Assembly (NCBI GenBank): GCA_026770025.1
Contig: JAMXDE010000014.1
Span: 1,736,001-1,800,000, forward strand
Length of the DNA: 64,000 nucleotides
DNA from: Craspedostauros australis
Lineage: Eukaryota > Bacillariophyta > Bacillariophyceae > Mastogloiales > Achnanthaceae
Direction of reading: 5' to 3'
Position numbers and translations under genes: made by a program. The notes below the pieces were generated by a model. It did no database searches, had not been told where the DNA came from, and saw only the letters and a list, made by a program, of their open reading frames with translations. How positions within the stretch are numbered: position 1 is the first letter of the stretch; each line of letters begins with the position of its first letter. Positions 20,054 through 31,161 of the stretch are shown here, in pieces.

Positions 20054-23000
20054 ATGAGCGAGGAAGAGGAATTGAAAGACATCCCTCTGTCCAATCCGAC
20101 TATCAAGAGAGAAGAAGGTGCGAGTGAGACTCCACCACGAGAAGAGAAGGAAGCAGCCGCGGCTACTGTCCTATCAAGCGCAGACGCAAGCGCGATCGAC
20201 GAGACCGAAGAAGAACGGTCTGCAAGACTACATCGTAAGGAGAAGAGGATTCTCAAGGCGATCAAGCAAGAGGAGACTGGTGTGACGAAGAGCATTCGCA
20301 CAGCCAAACAGGGTGGGAAAAGTGAGACACCACCAGGAGGAGAATTTGTGACGAAAACAATCTCCGCGCAACAACAGGCGAAAATCGAAGAATCGACAAC
20401 ACAGAAACAGACGGAAATCAAGGGCGCGAGCGCACCAACGACGAAACAACGAATCAACATGGCGACATCAGCCAACGTGAACAAGCGACGCATCAAGGCG
20501 CCGATGTTCAGCGGTGAACAGGAAGACTACAGCGCATGGGAGTCCCAAGCGAAGGCATACGCTCGTGCACAGAAGACGAGAGACGTGATGTTGGGCAAGA
20601 CCAAGGTGCCAACAGTGAGCGAGATCGCGGCAGCCGCCGATGAAGACAAGGAAGCGATGGAGGAGATCTACGAGCTGGGATGCGATTGCTTCAGCGATCT
20701 GATCCTCATGATGGATGCAGAGAAAGGAAAGGGCAAGCAAGCCATCCAGTACATCAACCAATGCATCTCCGTCGACTACCCCGAAGGAGACGCACACGGA
20801 GCGTGGAACGTTCTCGCGGAGAAGTTCCGACCATCCGACGCAGTAACGAAGATCAAACTCAAGCGTCAATTCAACAACGAAAAGATGAAGAGAGACACGG
20901 ACCCCGACATCTACATCACGCAACTCGAGAGTCTACGATCGCGTCTCCACGATGTCAAGTACGAGATCACAGACGAGGAAATGATCATGCAGATCCTCAG
21001 CACGGTGAGCGTGGAATACAAAACCCACGTCGTGAACTTCCAACACCAACTCACGTTCAATCCGGAACTGGTTACCATCAACGCGATCAGAGGAGTACTC
21101 CGTACTGCATACGCCACCCACAGAGGAGGCAAGGCATACGTCGACGACTTCCAAGACAGCAACACGAAGAGCAACGACACCGGCTTCACAAGCACCGGTA
21201 ACTTCAAGGGTACTTGTCACAACTGTGGCGTGTATGGCCATAGATCCGCCGATTGCCCAGAACGCAAGAAACCGAACAACAAGAAAAACAACAACAACAA
21301 CAACAAGATGAACGGAAAGCGCAACAAGGGAAGCGGCTTCAAGGGCAAGTGCAACTACTGCGGCATCTTCGGACATCGCGAGGCGGAATGTCGAAAGAAG
21401 AAGTTCAACGAGAAGAAGAACAACGAACAAGCCAACGCGGCTACGGAAGGACACGACAAGAGCGGGCACGAGATGGTACTCTCTGCAAAGGACATGCCGC
21501 TCTGCATGTTGGTGTCCGACGACTACATCGAAGACTCCTTCTTCGATAACTTCGAATACGTCGGGAGTGACGACGAAGTGCAGGATGATGAGATCATCCC
21601 GGAGTGGCTCAGTGAGGAGCCAATCATCCACGAGGTGGATCCAAGACGCGAAGTGAGCTACGAATGCTGCTTCAACGCGCACGACCTGATCGGTTCATAC
21701 GGCGACGAAGCTGAGATGGACGAGGCCAACGATAGCGACATCGAAGAGGCCATGAGCGATGACGACGACGACGACGCCGACGAGGACGGCGCAGATGAAG
21801 ACGACGAGGCGAACCGTGACGAGTTGCCTCCTCCTCAAGCTGGGAGATACGAGAGAACGGGAACCTTCATCAATCAAGGCGAAACGCGCCGCGCCGCGGC
21901 GCCGCCTCCTCCAGCGGCGGGGAACAACAGATCGGGCATCTTCGACGAGGATGACAGCGACGAATCCGAGGACGGCAATCATCCAGACGACAGCTTCAAT
22001 CCAAACGAGCGTGTCGTCTATCCATCGAATATCGACTTCCCGGATATTGAGAATCCCAATAGCATCGACTACCTCCTCCGTCACAGCACCATCCCGAATG
22101 CAACAGCAACAGCATTGATAATCCAAAAGCAGCTCATCTTTGACGCCGTGATGGAAGCGGGAATGCGAGTATTCCCAGGAACGACACGAGGAGCACTCAT
22201 GCCAATATGGGTGAACATGATGGGATCCATCCTATCCGAGCACTTCGACTCAATCGAAGAGATCCTCGCCAATGCAATCATCGTCAACCGCATACTGGAA
22301 GGGAACGACTCGGAAACGATCCCAGATACGGATCTGCATTACATCCTTGGAGGATGCATGCGCGTGCTCTTGCGAGAGCGATCACGCGTCTACCCATACG
22401 ATCCAGCCACAGGATCTCATCGGAACACTACGATTCCATCGGACTACGCGCAACTACCCGACGACATGGATGACGGAGACCATCATCATCCATACAACGA
22501 AGATGGAGTCCACGAAGACAACGACGACGGCAGCTTCGACGACGAGATAGCTGCGGCAGCTGTGGAGCAACTCCACGAACTGAGCACCAAGTACAAGGAC
22601 AAGGTCAACAAAGACACCTGGCTCGCCGACAGCGGAGCTTCGTGTCACATCGTCAACTCGGATGCCGCTCTCTTCAACGTGCGGCACATCAAGTCCTTCG
22701 TCCAAGTGGGAGACAGCACGAAACTGGACTCTCCCAAAATGGGATCCATTCGCTTGAAGGTCAAGCAGCGAGATAACACTGGCCACATCATCCGGCTCGA
22801 TGACGTGAAGTACACACCAAAAATGGCGGTGAACCTTTTCTCCACGAACAAGGCTCTGTACAACGGTTACCAGCTTGGTAACAACGGCATTCTGATGGAC
22901 ATCATCAACGGATCCGGAACGAAGATCGTGTTCGATCGAGTCTTCCCCACATCCAACGGGTTCATCACGGGAGTGCAGATGCATCCCATCATGCCAACAG

Positions 23001-26000
23001 ACGACGACAAGGCTTGCACAGCCATCGTCAAGAATCCATCCAAGGAGATCAGCGCGGTGAACCTGCACCGAATGCTCGGCCACGCGCCACTCGAGACCAT
23101 GAAGCGAACGGCCGCTCAATATGGATGGAAGATTATCGGCGAGATGCCGGTATGTCGTGACTGCGCGGTCGCGAACGCAAGAGTGAAGAATATTCCGAAG
23201 GCAACTATTCCAAGAGCTACTCGCCGCGGCGAACGGTTCTTCATTGACATTAGTTACACTAAACACATAAGCTTCGGAGATAAACGCTACTGGACCCTGA
23301 TCGTGGACGACTGCACGGATCACTGCTGGAGTTTCTTTCTCAAGAACAAGAGTGATCAACCAGGATACATCAAACGATTCATCCAGACGATCAAGTCACA
23401 GACTGGTGACCAACAGATCATCTTCCGAGGTGACAACAGCGGAGAGAACAAATCCACGGAGGATATTCTCATCGATGCAGGACTCAACGTGAAATTCGAA
23501 TACACGGCATCGAACACGCCGCAACAGAACGGAAGAGTGGAACGCAAGTTCGCGTACCTCTACACCAAGATTCGCTCCATGCTCAACGGAGCACAGCTCG
23601 ACGAAGAGTATAGGCATGGCCTGTGGGCAGCAGCTGCTAGCACTGCCACTGCTATCGCCAATATCACCGTAGCGAAGAACCAGAAGGAGTCACCACATCG
23701 ACAATTCTTTGGCAACGATCCACCATATGCGAACGCGCTCCGCACATTTGGAGAGGTGGGTGTTGTGAAGACTACCTACGGCGGGATTACCGCGAAACTC
23801 AAGAACAGAGGAGAAGAGATGGTGTTCATCGGATATGCACACCAACATGCATCAGGGGTCTACAACATGTACAGACCATCGACCAAGTCACTCATCTGTT
23901 CACGCGACATCAAGTGGCTCAACCAATCATACGGACAGTTCCGTGGTTGGGCACCAGCACCGAACATATCCAACGAAACAGGAACAACGGACGCAGACGG
24001 CTTCACAACCATCGGACGAAAGGGAGCAACGCCAAGGACGGCAACGCGTCAAACATCGGAAGCGAAGAGAGTATCTTTCGCTGACAGCAACAGGTACTAC
24101 ATTCTATCAGACAGTGATGACGAGGATAATGAGGACGACGGAGTAGTGACTCAACTAATCCAGAATGACGAGGAAGATCGGAGCGAATCCAATCATGAGG
24201 ATGACGAAATCCTACCCTCCGGCGACGAAGCCGATGACGAGACAGGTGTCACTCCTCCGAACACACCAGCAAGGTCTACACATGACACACCATCTAAATC
24301 TCCACCAAGCAAACCAAACAAGCGTGACATAGCTAGAAAGGAGAGGATCCGACGTCACGAAGCACGAGGCAGGAAGAGAGAAGCTAATCCCAAGCCAACC
24401 ACAGGGAAGAGTATTCCCAGAGCTCTGCGCGAGCTCGAAGACTTCAACGAACGAGGTCGAAAGGAAGAAGGCTATGAGAGCGATCCATCATCCAGTGAGG
24501 CGAGTGACGAACTCAGCGACGAGATGATCGACGATTCCAACAACGAAACTACAGATGATGAAGAAATCGAAGACGAAAATGAAGAGATCGAGATCACTCA
24601 TCATAGCACAACAGGACTATACGGAATGAATGCAATCATTACCGAATCACCAGCGATCGACATCGGATTGTCGATGCAGGACGAGAACAAGGAACCAGAG
24701 AAGCACATCGAACCTACAACGTTCGACGGAGCCTTCAATCACCCAGATCCTATCCATCGGAAGGGATATCGAGCAGCCATCAAGAAGGAGTTCGACTCCA
24801 TGGATACACGCAAGGTGTATAGCAAGATCAAACGAGACGCCATCCCACGCGGCCGCAGATGCTGCAAGTGCAAATGGGTCTTCAAGCTGAAGCGTGACGG
24901 CACACATCGAGCACGGCTCGTTGCATGTGGCTATTCACAAGTTGCAGGAGTAGACTTCCAAGAGCATTACTCACCCGTCATCCATGACGTGACCTATCGG
25001 GTCATGATGGTGATCATGCTAATCAAGAAGATGGACTGCGCACTCGTCGATGTCGTAACGGCATTCCTACATGGAGACCTCGACGAGGAGATCTACATGA
25101 ACTGTCCCAATGGGATGGATCATCAACCAGACGAAGCCCTGACCCTACACAAGCCAATCTACGGACTTGTGCAGAGCGCCAGGCAATGGTTCAAGATGTT
25201 GGTATCGACCCTCAAGAATATCAACTTCGAACAGAGCGCAGCAGACCCGTGCCTGTTCTACAGGAAGACGAACGAAGGAAGCATGATCGTGGCCATCTAC
25301 GTGGACGATTGCTTCTGTTGCGGAGACTCCAAGGCACTGGAGACATTCCTGAAGGACATCCAAGGCAGCAAATTCAAGGTGACAATCGAGCGCGGACTCG
25401 GAGACTACCTCAGCTGCAACATCGAATTGAACCATGACAAGACTAGAGCGACATTGCGTCAACCACATCTCATCCGACACCTCATCGAAGAGTTCGGAGC
25501 CAAGGTTGAGAAGATGCAACGTTATGGGACACCGGGAACCCCGGGTCAAATCATCGTACGACCATCCGAAGATAACGGACTGCAGAAGGTCGGACCGGAA
25601 GAACATGCCGAATACCGCCGAGGCGTCGGTATGCTACTCTTCCTCATCAAGCACTCGCGACCAGATATCGCGAACCCTGTGAGGGAACTCTCCAAGGTAT
25701 TGATCGGGCCCACCAAGGCTGCAATGAAGGAGATGTATCGGATCATCAAGTATGTGATCGATACAAAGGACTATGGATTGAAGATCCATCCAGCGCGTCC
25801 AGATGACGACGGCTGGGACATGGAGCTCTTCTGCGATAGCGAATATGCAGGAGACAAGAATACAAGAATCAGCGTAGGGGGATTCATCCTATACCTGTGC
25901 AAGGTACCAATCCTTTGGCGATCCAAGGCACAGAAGGCCGTCACACTCAGTTCATCCGAAGCAGAATACGTTGCCCTTTCCGAAGCGGCAAAGGAGATCT

Positions 26001-26296
26001 TCTTCGTCATGCAGCTACTCGAAAGTGTGGGCGTCCCAGTGAAGACACCGATCAAGGTCCGCGTGGACAACATCGGGGCGATCTTCATCGCCAAGAACCC
26101 ATCAACATCCCAACGATCGCGGCACATCGACGTGCGCCATCACTACGTGAGGAACATGGTAATCAACAAAACCATCGAAATCATTTTCGTCAAATCCGAG
26201 CAGAACACAAGCGACGGATTCACCAAGAACATCAAGGCCGACTTGCAACGTGAACATGAGAAGTCATACCTTGACATATCGAGAACATTCGAATGA
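20054..26296 (+). CDS. Copia Gag-Pol polyprotein (fossil element)
   Basis: One frame of 2080 residues. Parts in order: Gag with two CCHC zinc knuckles near residues 389-402 and 434-447; a long acidic module with a helical-looking segment, about 480-850; aspartic protease (LADSGASCH) near 856; integrase with its HHCC zinc region near 1000-1040 and core after that; an acidic linker near 1340-1540; reverse transcriptase near 1600-1800 with YVDD; and RNase H near 1930-2060. The element looks whole. Confidence 0.93.
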   Translation: MSEEEELKDIPLSNPTIKREEGASETPPREEKEAAAATVLSSADASAIDETEEERSARLHRKEKRILKAIKQEETGVTKSIRTAKQGGKSETPPGGEFVTKTISAQQQAKIEESTTQKQTEIKGASAPTTKQRINMATSANVNKRRIKAPMFSGEQEDYSAWESQAKAYARAQKTRDVMLGKTKVPTVSEIAAAADEDKEAMEEIYELGCDCFSDLILMMDAEKGKGKQAIQYINQCISVDYPEGDAHGAWNVLAEKFRPSDAVTKIKLKRQFNNEKMKRDTDPDIYITQLESLRSRLHDVKYEITDEEMIMQILSTVSVEYKTHVVNFQHQLTFNPELVTINAIRGVLRTAYATHRGGKAYVDDFQDSNTKSNDTGFTSTGNFKGTCHNCGVYGHRSADCPERKKPNNKKNNNNNNKMNGKRNKGSGFKGKCNYCGIFGHREAECRKKKFNEKKNNEQANAATEGHDKSGHEMVLSAKDMPLCMLVSDDYIEDSFFDNFEYVGSDDEVQDDEIIPEWLSEEPIIHEVDPRREVSYECCFNAHDLIGSYGDEAEMDEANDSDIEEAMSDDDDDDADEDGADEDDEANRDELPPPQAGRYERTGTFINQGETRRAAAPPPPAAGNNRSGIFDEDDSDESEDGNHPDDSFNPNERVVYPSNIDFPDIENPNSIDYLLRHSTIPNATATALIIQKQLIFDAVMEAGMRVFPGTTRGALMPIWVNMMGSILSEHFDSIEEILANAIIVNRILEGNDSETIPDTDLHYILGGCMRVLLRERSRVYPYDPATGSHRNTTIPSDYAQLPDDMDDGDHHHPYNEDGVHEDNDDGSFDDEIAAAAVEQLHELSTKYKDKVNKDTWLADSGASCHIVNSDAALFNVRHIKSFVQVGDSTKLDSPKMGSIRLKVKQRDNTGHIIRLDDVKYTPKMAVNLFSTNKALYNGYQLGNNGILMDIINGSGTKIVFDRVFPTSNGFITGVQMHPIMPTDDDKACTAIVKNPSKEISAVNLHRMLGHAPLETMKRTAAQYGWKIIGEMPVCRDCAVANARVKNIPKATIPRATRRGERFFIDISYTKHISFGDKRYWTLIVDDCTDHCWSFFLKNKSDQPGYIKRFIQTIKSQTGDQQIIFRGDNSGENKSTEDILIDAGLNVKFEYTASNTPQQNGRVERKFAYLYTKIRSMLNGAQLDEEYRHGLWAAAASTATAIANITVAKNQKESPHRQFFGNDPPYANALRTFGEVGVVKTTYGGITAKLKNRGEEMVFIGYAHQHASGVYNMYRPSTKSLICSRDIKWLNQSYGQFRGWAPAPNISNETGTTDADGFTTIGRKGATPRTATRQTSEAKRVSFADSNRYYILSDSDDEDNEDDGVVTQLIQNDEEDRSESNHEDDEILPSGDEADDETGVTPPNTPARSTHDTPSKSPPSKPNKRDIARKERIRRHEARGRKREANPKPTTGKSIPRALRELEDFNERGRKEEGYESDPSSSEASDELSDEMIDDSNNETTDDEEIEDENEEIEITHHSTTGLYGMNAIITESPAIDIGLSMQDENKEPEKHIEPTTFDGAFNHPDPIHRKGYRAAIKKEFDSMDTRKVYSKIKRDAIPRGRRCCKCKWVFKLKRDGTHRARLVACGYSQVAGVDFQEHYSPVIHDVTYRVMMVIMLIKKMDCALVDVVTAFLHGDLDEEIYMNCPNGMDHQPDEALTLHKPIYGLVQSARQWFKMLVSTLKNINFEQSAADPCLFYRKTNEGSMIVAIYVDDCFCCGDSKALETFLKDIQGSKFKVTIERGLGDYLSCNIELNHDKTRATLRQPHLIRHLIEEFGAKVEKMQRYGTPGTPGQIIVRPSEDNGLQKVGPEEHAEYRRGVGMLLFLIKHSRPDIANPVRELSKVLIGPTKAAMKEMYRIIKYVIDTKDYGLKIHPARPDDDGWDMELFCDSEYAGDKNTRISVGGFILYLCKVPILWRSKAQKAVTLSSSEAEYVALSEAAKEIFFVMQLLESVGVPVKTPIKVRVDNIGAIFIAKNPSTSQRSRHIDVRHHYVRNMVINKTIEIIFVKSEQNTSDGFTKNIKADLQREHEKSYLDISRTFE

Positions 26297-26316
26297 CCGA
26301 ATGCACACAGGAAGGG

Positions 26317-27107
26317 TGTCGAGATGTACATGTGAGTATATATCAAGATGTACGTGTATATGTGCATCGTTCACCCGCTATTCTCTCATACGCACTTGGA
26401 CGGTATAACTATACTCGTGTCGATAGTATGCTGTGATTCGTCAGAATTACAGGGGAAATGGAACACACAAAAAGGGGCAAGATTTCTGGAGGAAATTTGC
26501 AAATAACGATTTCTGGAAGAATCAGAAAATCGTCCGTCCATGCATCAATGGTACCAAGAGAATCTCGAGGTACTTCCCAACTAAACCTCAGATGACGATA
26601 TCATCTGACAGACTACTGCATCACCAATGGAACGTGACATCTGGAGAGCAGAAGGACGCCTACTGACGTCGACAGGATGTCAACATGTCACCACGTCGAC
26701 AGCTGTCTCCAAGTCAGAGCAGGAGGCGAAGATACGATGACCCATGAAGATCATGGATACTGAAGGTGAACTTCAAATGGTAAGTACTCATGGAGTAGAA
26801 GCCAGTACTGAATGAACAGAGTGTCGAATGCGGAGTACGCATCGAACACGAAGCATCGTGTAGCACGAGCACACGATGTTGAGAGAGAGAGAGAGAATAC
26901 AGAGAGGAGCGAGAGAGGATCTCGCGTACCGACTCATAGTCGGAGACCGAATCTACGAAACAGATTGAAGCGCCGAGAGCATCGGGCAAGAGAACGAACG
27001 GACACCGAGAGTATCGGAGTGCCAACGTAATGAAATAGCAAACGAACGACTATCAACCAATACCATCTTCCACGATCGTAGGTTACCGTGAGCGGAACTT
27101 GCCAACA
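26317..27107 (+). repeat. 3' LTR of the copia element
   Basis: 791 bases, apparently identical to the 5' LTR, followed by the right target duplication GTTGCT. Confidence 0.95.
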
Positions 27108-29634
27108 GTTGCTTTGCTACAGTGAGGAAATGTGTGACAAATCCCATCAGGTTGTCCACTACAGCTGGGACAGTCTTTGTTTGGTGTGATGTGAGACAGG
27201 ATGGAGCATCCCCCAGGTGTTGATACTATCTATCTCTAGAGGCACATTGGCATGGCGTGGTGTGGCAGGGATGGATAGATGGATGGGTGTTTGTTGAATG
27301 CCAAGTCTGGCACAGCTGAGTATGAGAGGGTGGGAGACTGTTGTGTGGGAGTCTATTTGTTGTTGGGGATTGTTTGTTGGCATGGCTTGGGTTCTTGGCG
27401 TGACATGCTTCTTCTTCCACTCTCGATCCCACTTCCACATGAGCTACATACTTGCTCTGCAGATGAAGTTGACTTGGAAGGAAGGGAGGGAGGAGGTAGT
27501 GGCAATTGGCAGTGTTGTCAACGAGTTTCTGAATGAGTTGTGTTGAGAGTTGAGCATGGATTGCCACACAAGAAACCAACGTTCCTCCTCTTGCCAACAA
27601 CGCGAATAGACCACGGATCAAAGTACTCAAGTTTTGGCATTATCGTCCTTATTTTTTAACAGTGTGCATTGTTTTTACATAAGTCAACAAGAAGAGACAA
27701 GAATCATGCGATGATTCGCGTACAAGAGATGCAAAAAGAGAGAGATCTGGACAATCGAATCAATCATTTTGGTTCAGATTGGGCAAAAATGCGAAAAACT
27801 ATGTTGGCACCATGAGGAAACAAACAGTTTGACGAAACAGTGTGGGAAACAGGGAAGGAAGAAAGCGAATCGTGACGTCACATGGGCATTGCAAAGACCT
27901 AAATCCCCACGAAAGTGGCTGTCTCCATTGCGTCCAGACAAGTTTCAATAGCGGGGCTCCCCCTGGAATTCGGACAGCCCGGCGTGTCCCAGTACCCAAC
28001 TTCTGGGGCCACTCGAACCCCTCTAATGCCCAACTACAATGAGGCACACAGAAACACAGTGGGGCTGTTCGCCGTTGTCCTGTGTCTTTGGACAAACGGC
28101 GAGGTTTCTCTATTTAATGGTATTGGTTGGATGGTTGCGTCGGTGTTGTTCGTGTTTTCCTCGGTGGTACACACGAAGCTACTTGGGCCAGTTTTCGAAA
28201 CTCGCGAGTTCTCGTGGGTATGGTGGTAGTGGATGGTGGAGTACGTGGCTGGTGCGTGTGTGAACGTGTGCGAAAAGCGTGGGGCGCCCCTTGATGACGC
28301 TGTTGCGAGAGCCAGACATGCACCTGACTGGAACTTGTGCGAACCGTGCAGATTACTTGTGTCCCTTCTCCCCCTGTTGTTGCTCTCGTCTCCAACTTCT
28401 TGGTGTTCCTCACCTCGACCAGCGCATTGGTCGCTGCCTTCTTGGATCGTCTATTTGATCCCATCTGTTTGGCTCTCTGTGATCGGAATGATACACGAGG
28501 CTCTATTGCGATACATAAAGCTCGTGGAAACACACGCGCATCCCCATCAGCAGACAGCGCTCTTTGGATCGGATCAACCACAAAGACGCAAACATCCCAA
28601 ACAAGTGCCTCTGCATCGTTCTCCTCTCAACGTTCGTTTTGTTTGCGTGTTCATGGGTTGACTCGCTTGTTCTTGGAGGTGTTCCCATCTGCGTCTCCCT
28701 CTTGCGTTGACCAGTTGTTCTCCGGATGTATTTCAACCACGCCATTGTTGTAAATCAGGAGACTGATTTGTTCCATTGCTCTTACTCTTCATACAAACAA
28801 TAATCCGTCCTCACGGAGGACGTGGTGCAGAATCACCAATACTCTGCACACTTTGTGAACACGGGTATTCAAGCCACATCCTCTCTCTCCCTCCATTTCT
28901 TTCTGTGGAGCCACAATTGTGCATTCCGCGTCCTGTTCTGTTGTCTGTACAAGACAGATTGGAAAACACGATACCATACGATACGAGCACAAAGAGGGAA
29001 AGAAAGAAGGAAACAAAGGAGGGGTGACCATAGATCGCAGCTCGTCGAGTGGGTTGTACACAGGGCATTACTATTAGTCTTGCACCTTGGGTAGGTACGA
29101 GCACCATCCACGCTCGCGTTGGGCCGACAACATCACGCAACAAGGAACCCCAACAAGAACAACGTCACGGACATAGAGGGGGAGCTACCGAATTTTGTAT
29201 CACAAGGCAGGAGTGACGACCTCGAGGCCGAGCACACAACCAACCCAACACCAGCAATCTCTCTGTTCTCGAGTCGAGCGCCATACCAATAGGCCGCAGA
29301 GTACTGGCTGAGCGGAGTCGAGCGAGTGGAGGACCTCATCATTACAGTTGCTACATCAAAGCAAACAGCGACACTCACGGAGTCACTCACACAACAACAA
29401 GTCATTGAGGAGGTCTGTGCTGTATTTGTGCTGTATTTGTGCACGTACCATAGTGCCACCACAGCAACAGGCGACAAGAGGAACGATCCACACACATTGG
29501 AATTGATAGATCGTACGAACTGGAATTGCATCCTGCTCCACTCTACTCTACCCACATATTCTATAATACACAGCATACAACGTACGAGCACACGAACACA
29601 CTCGACATTGTTCATCCAGAAGCAGCGATCAACC
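27108..29634. other. Gene-poor stretch and leader of the DUF6824 gene
   Basis: 2.5 kb. Open frames are short and overlap on both strands without family features. A GC-rich block at about 27905-28035 differs from its surroundings, and a hairpin lies at 28070-28101 (11-base arm, 9-base loop). The DUF6824 frame is open from 29326, but its first plausible ATG is 29635. No RNA gene recognised. Confidence 0.4.
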
Positions 29635-31161
29635 ATGAAGCGCACATTGCAGGGAGACACGAAGGTGGAGCAGTACCGGCAGCCGCAACGATGGGGAGGG
29701 ACGTTGGACAGCGACATGTCTTCGACGGGCGAAGGGAGCAGCGATGAGAACGACATGTGCTCGTTCCTGTGGAATGACGGTGTCAAGCTGCGCAACGGCA
29801 TGACGAGCAGCCTCTCCGTCGCCTCACCGCGCCAGGGCACCCCGGACGCTGCCCCATCTTCGGGCTTCGATCCTGCATCGGCCTCAGGCGACTCGAAGAC
29901 GGTGTCGGCCCAAACGATACTGGCCAAGGAGATGAACCAGCTCTCCATCAACCAGAGGGAGTCGGTCTACGAGGAGATCCACGGAGTGCAGGCATGTCCG
30001 AAGGAGGATCAGCAGCAGATCCTCAAGGCCGTCGCCAAGATGGAGCGCCTCATGAAGAAGCTGCCCAACAACCAGGCCTACATGAAGGCCGTCTTCTTCA
30101 ATCCAAAATACTGCAAAACTGTCAACATCATGTTCCTGCGGGCGGAGGGCATGAACCCCAAGCCCGCGGCCAAGCGCTGCGTGTTCCATTTCGAGAAGAA
30201 GCTGGAGCTGTTCGGCCCGGAATGCCTCGCGCGGTCCATCGTGTGGAGCGATCTGGGCCACGATGTGATCGACTCCCTGAGGCACGGCTACTACCACTTC
30301 TTCCCCACCTACAGCGACAGGATCGGCCGCACCATCAACCTCTGCGTCTGCTCCAAGATCTGGGAGGACGTCGTGGAGGAGCGCCACACCAAATCCACCT
30401 GGTACGTCATGATGAAGTGCCTCGAACGCAACGACCAGGCCCAGCAGCGCGGCGTGTGCACCGTCCTCTACTTCCCCGGCAGCACCGTGCATCACTTTTA
30501 CCAATTCTTGAAGATGTACAGCGCCAGCCACTGGGTCACCAAGGCGCTGCCCTTCCGCGTCTCGGTGGTGCACCTGTGCCTCGAGCACGACAGCCGATTC
30601 CCCAGCATCCTCGCCTCCATGGTCCAGGAAAGCCCGACGGATGTGCGCATCCGCACGCGCATCCATTACGGCTCCCACCTGGAATGCCAGTACGCGCTGG
30701 GCAGCTTCGGGATATCCATTGGCGAATCCCTGCCGATGGAGCTGGATGGCAGCATACGACGCCCCCTGCTGGATCGCCGCCTGCGCGAGCTGCAGCTGCA
30801 CGACGAGAACGCCGCGGCGCAGCAACGGAGCATGCTGGTGACCAAGCACGGCGCGGACGTCGCCAAGACGGTACATGTCACGGCCAGGGATATCGACGTG
30901 CTGCTGGGACGCGGTCAGCCCTTTCAGCGGCATCCCGGCACCGTGGCCATGATGAAGATGGTGGAGGATGCGAGGTCGGAGCACGAAGAGGCCGGCCTCT
31001 TCGCCAAGAAGGGCATCACGAAACGCATCGTGAACGCGATCAAGAGCAAAGGCGGATTCTTCCTGCAGCGGACGGATGACGACATGTGGATCGAGGTCAG
31101 CGATTCCAAGGCGCACGAGAAGGTCGCCATGGGCTTTCGCAATTTGGCGCGCAAGGATTGA
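29635..31161 (+). CDS. DUF6824 protein with an N-terminal CRAL-TRIO-like region
   Basis: Single exon, 508 residues from the ATG at 29635; the frame is open further upstream but that part has no protein character. The N-terminal ~85 residues are polar and Ser-rich. Residues about 100-390 follow a pattern seen in many diatom proteins: a helix with ERESVYEEIHGV-type sequence, then FLRAEGMNPKPAAKRCVFHF and a CRAL-TRIO-like lipid-binding fold (inferred). Residues about 419-507 match DUF6824, a family largely confined to diatoms and relatives: DIDVLLGRGQPFQRHPG, then KKGITKRIVNAIKSKGGFFL and WIEVSDSKAHEKVAMGFR. The domain resembles a nucleic-acid-binding or regulatory module, but no function is established to my knowledge. 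Confidence 0.82.
   Translation: MKRTLQGDTKVEQYRQPQRWGGTLDSDMSSTGEGSSDENDMCSFLWNDGVKLRNGMTSSLSVASPRQGTPDAAPSSGFDPASASGDSKTVSAQTILAKEMNQLSINQRESVYEEIHGVQACPKEDQQQILKAVAKMERLMKKLPNNQAYMKAVFFNPKYCKTVNIMFLRAEGMNPKPAAKRCVFHFEKKLELFGPECLARSIVWSDLGHDVIDSLRHGYYHFFPTYSDRIGRTINLCVCSKIWEDVVEERHTKSTWYVMMKCLERNDQAQQRGVCTVLYFPGSTVHHFYQFLKMYSASHWVTKALPFRVSVVHLCLEHDSRFPSILASMVQESPTDVRIRTRIHYGSHLECQYALGSFGISIGESLPMELDGSIRRPLLDRRLRELQLHDENAAAQQRSMLVTKHGADVAKTVHVTARDIDVLLGRGQPFQRHPGTVAMMKMVEDARSEHEEAGLFAKKGITKRIVNAIKSKGGFFLQRTDDDMWIEVSDSKAHEKVAMGFRNLARKD

Larger units (their letters stand above)
19181..27107 (+). mobile_element. Ty1/copia LTR retrotransposon, looks whole and very young
   Basis: 7927 bases. Two 791-base LTRs (19181-19971 and 26317-27107) start TG, end CA and look identical by eye, so insertion is very recent. 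A six-base target duplication GTTGCT flanks both sides. A purine-rich tract ACAGGAAGGG precedes the 3' LTR. The primer site is not one I recognise; the bases just after the 5' LTR (19972-19983) form a 12-base palindrome. One long frame covers gag and pol in the order protease, integrase, reverse transcriptase, RNase H, which defines Ty1/copia. Relatives are common in diatoms. Confidence 0.95.

Noticed and set aside
27905-28035. Possible tRNA gene (TTCGAA-like block)
   Set aside because: No acceptor stem or D-arm pairing could be drawn around it.
27799-28095. 98-codon minus-strand frame in the GC block
   Set aside because: No recognised family and no clear start; noted only as an odd block.
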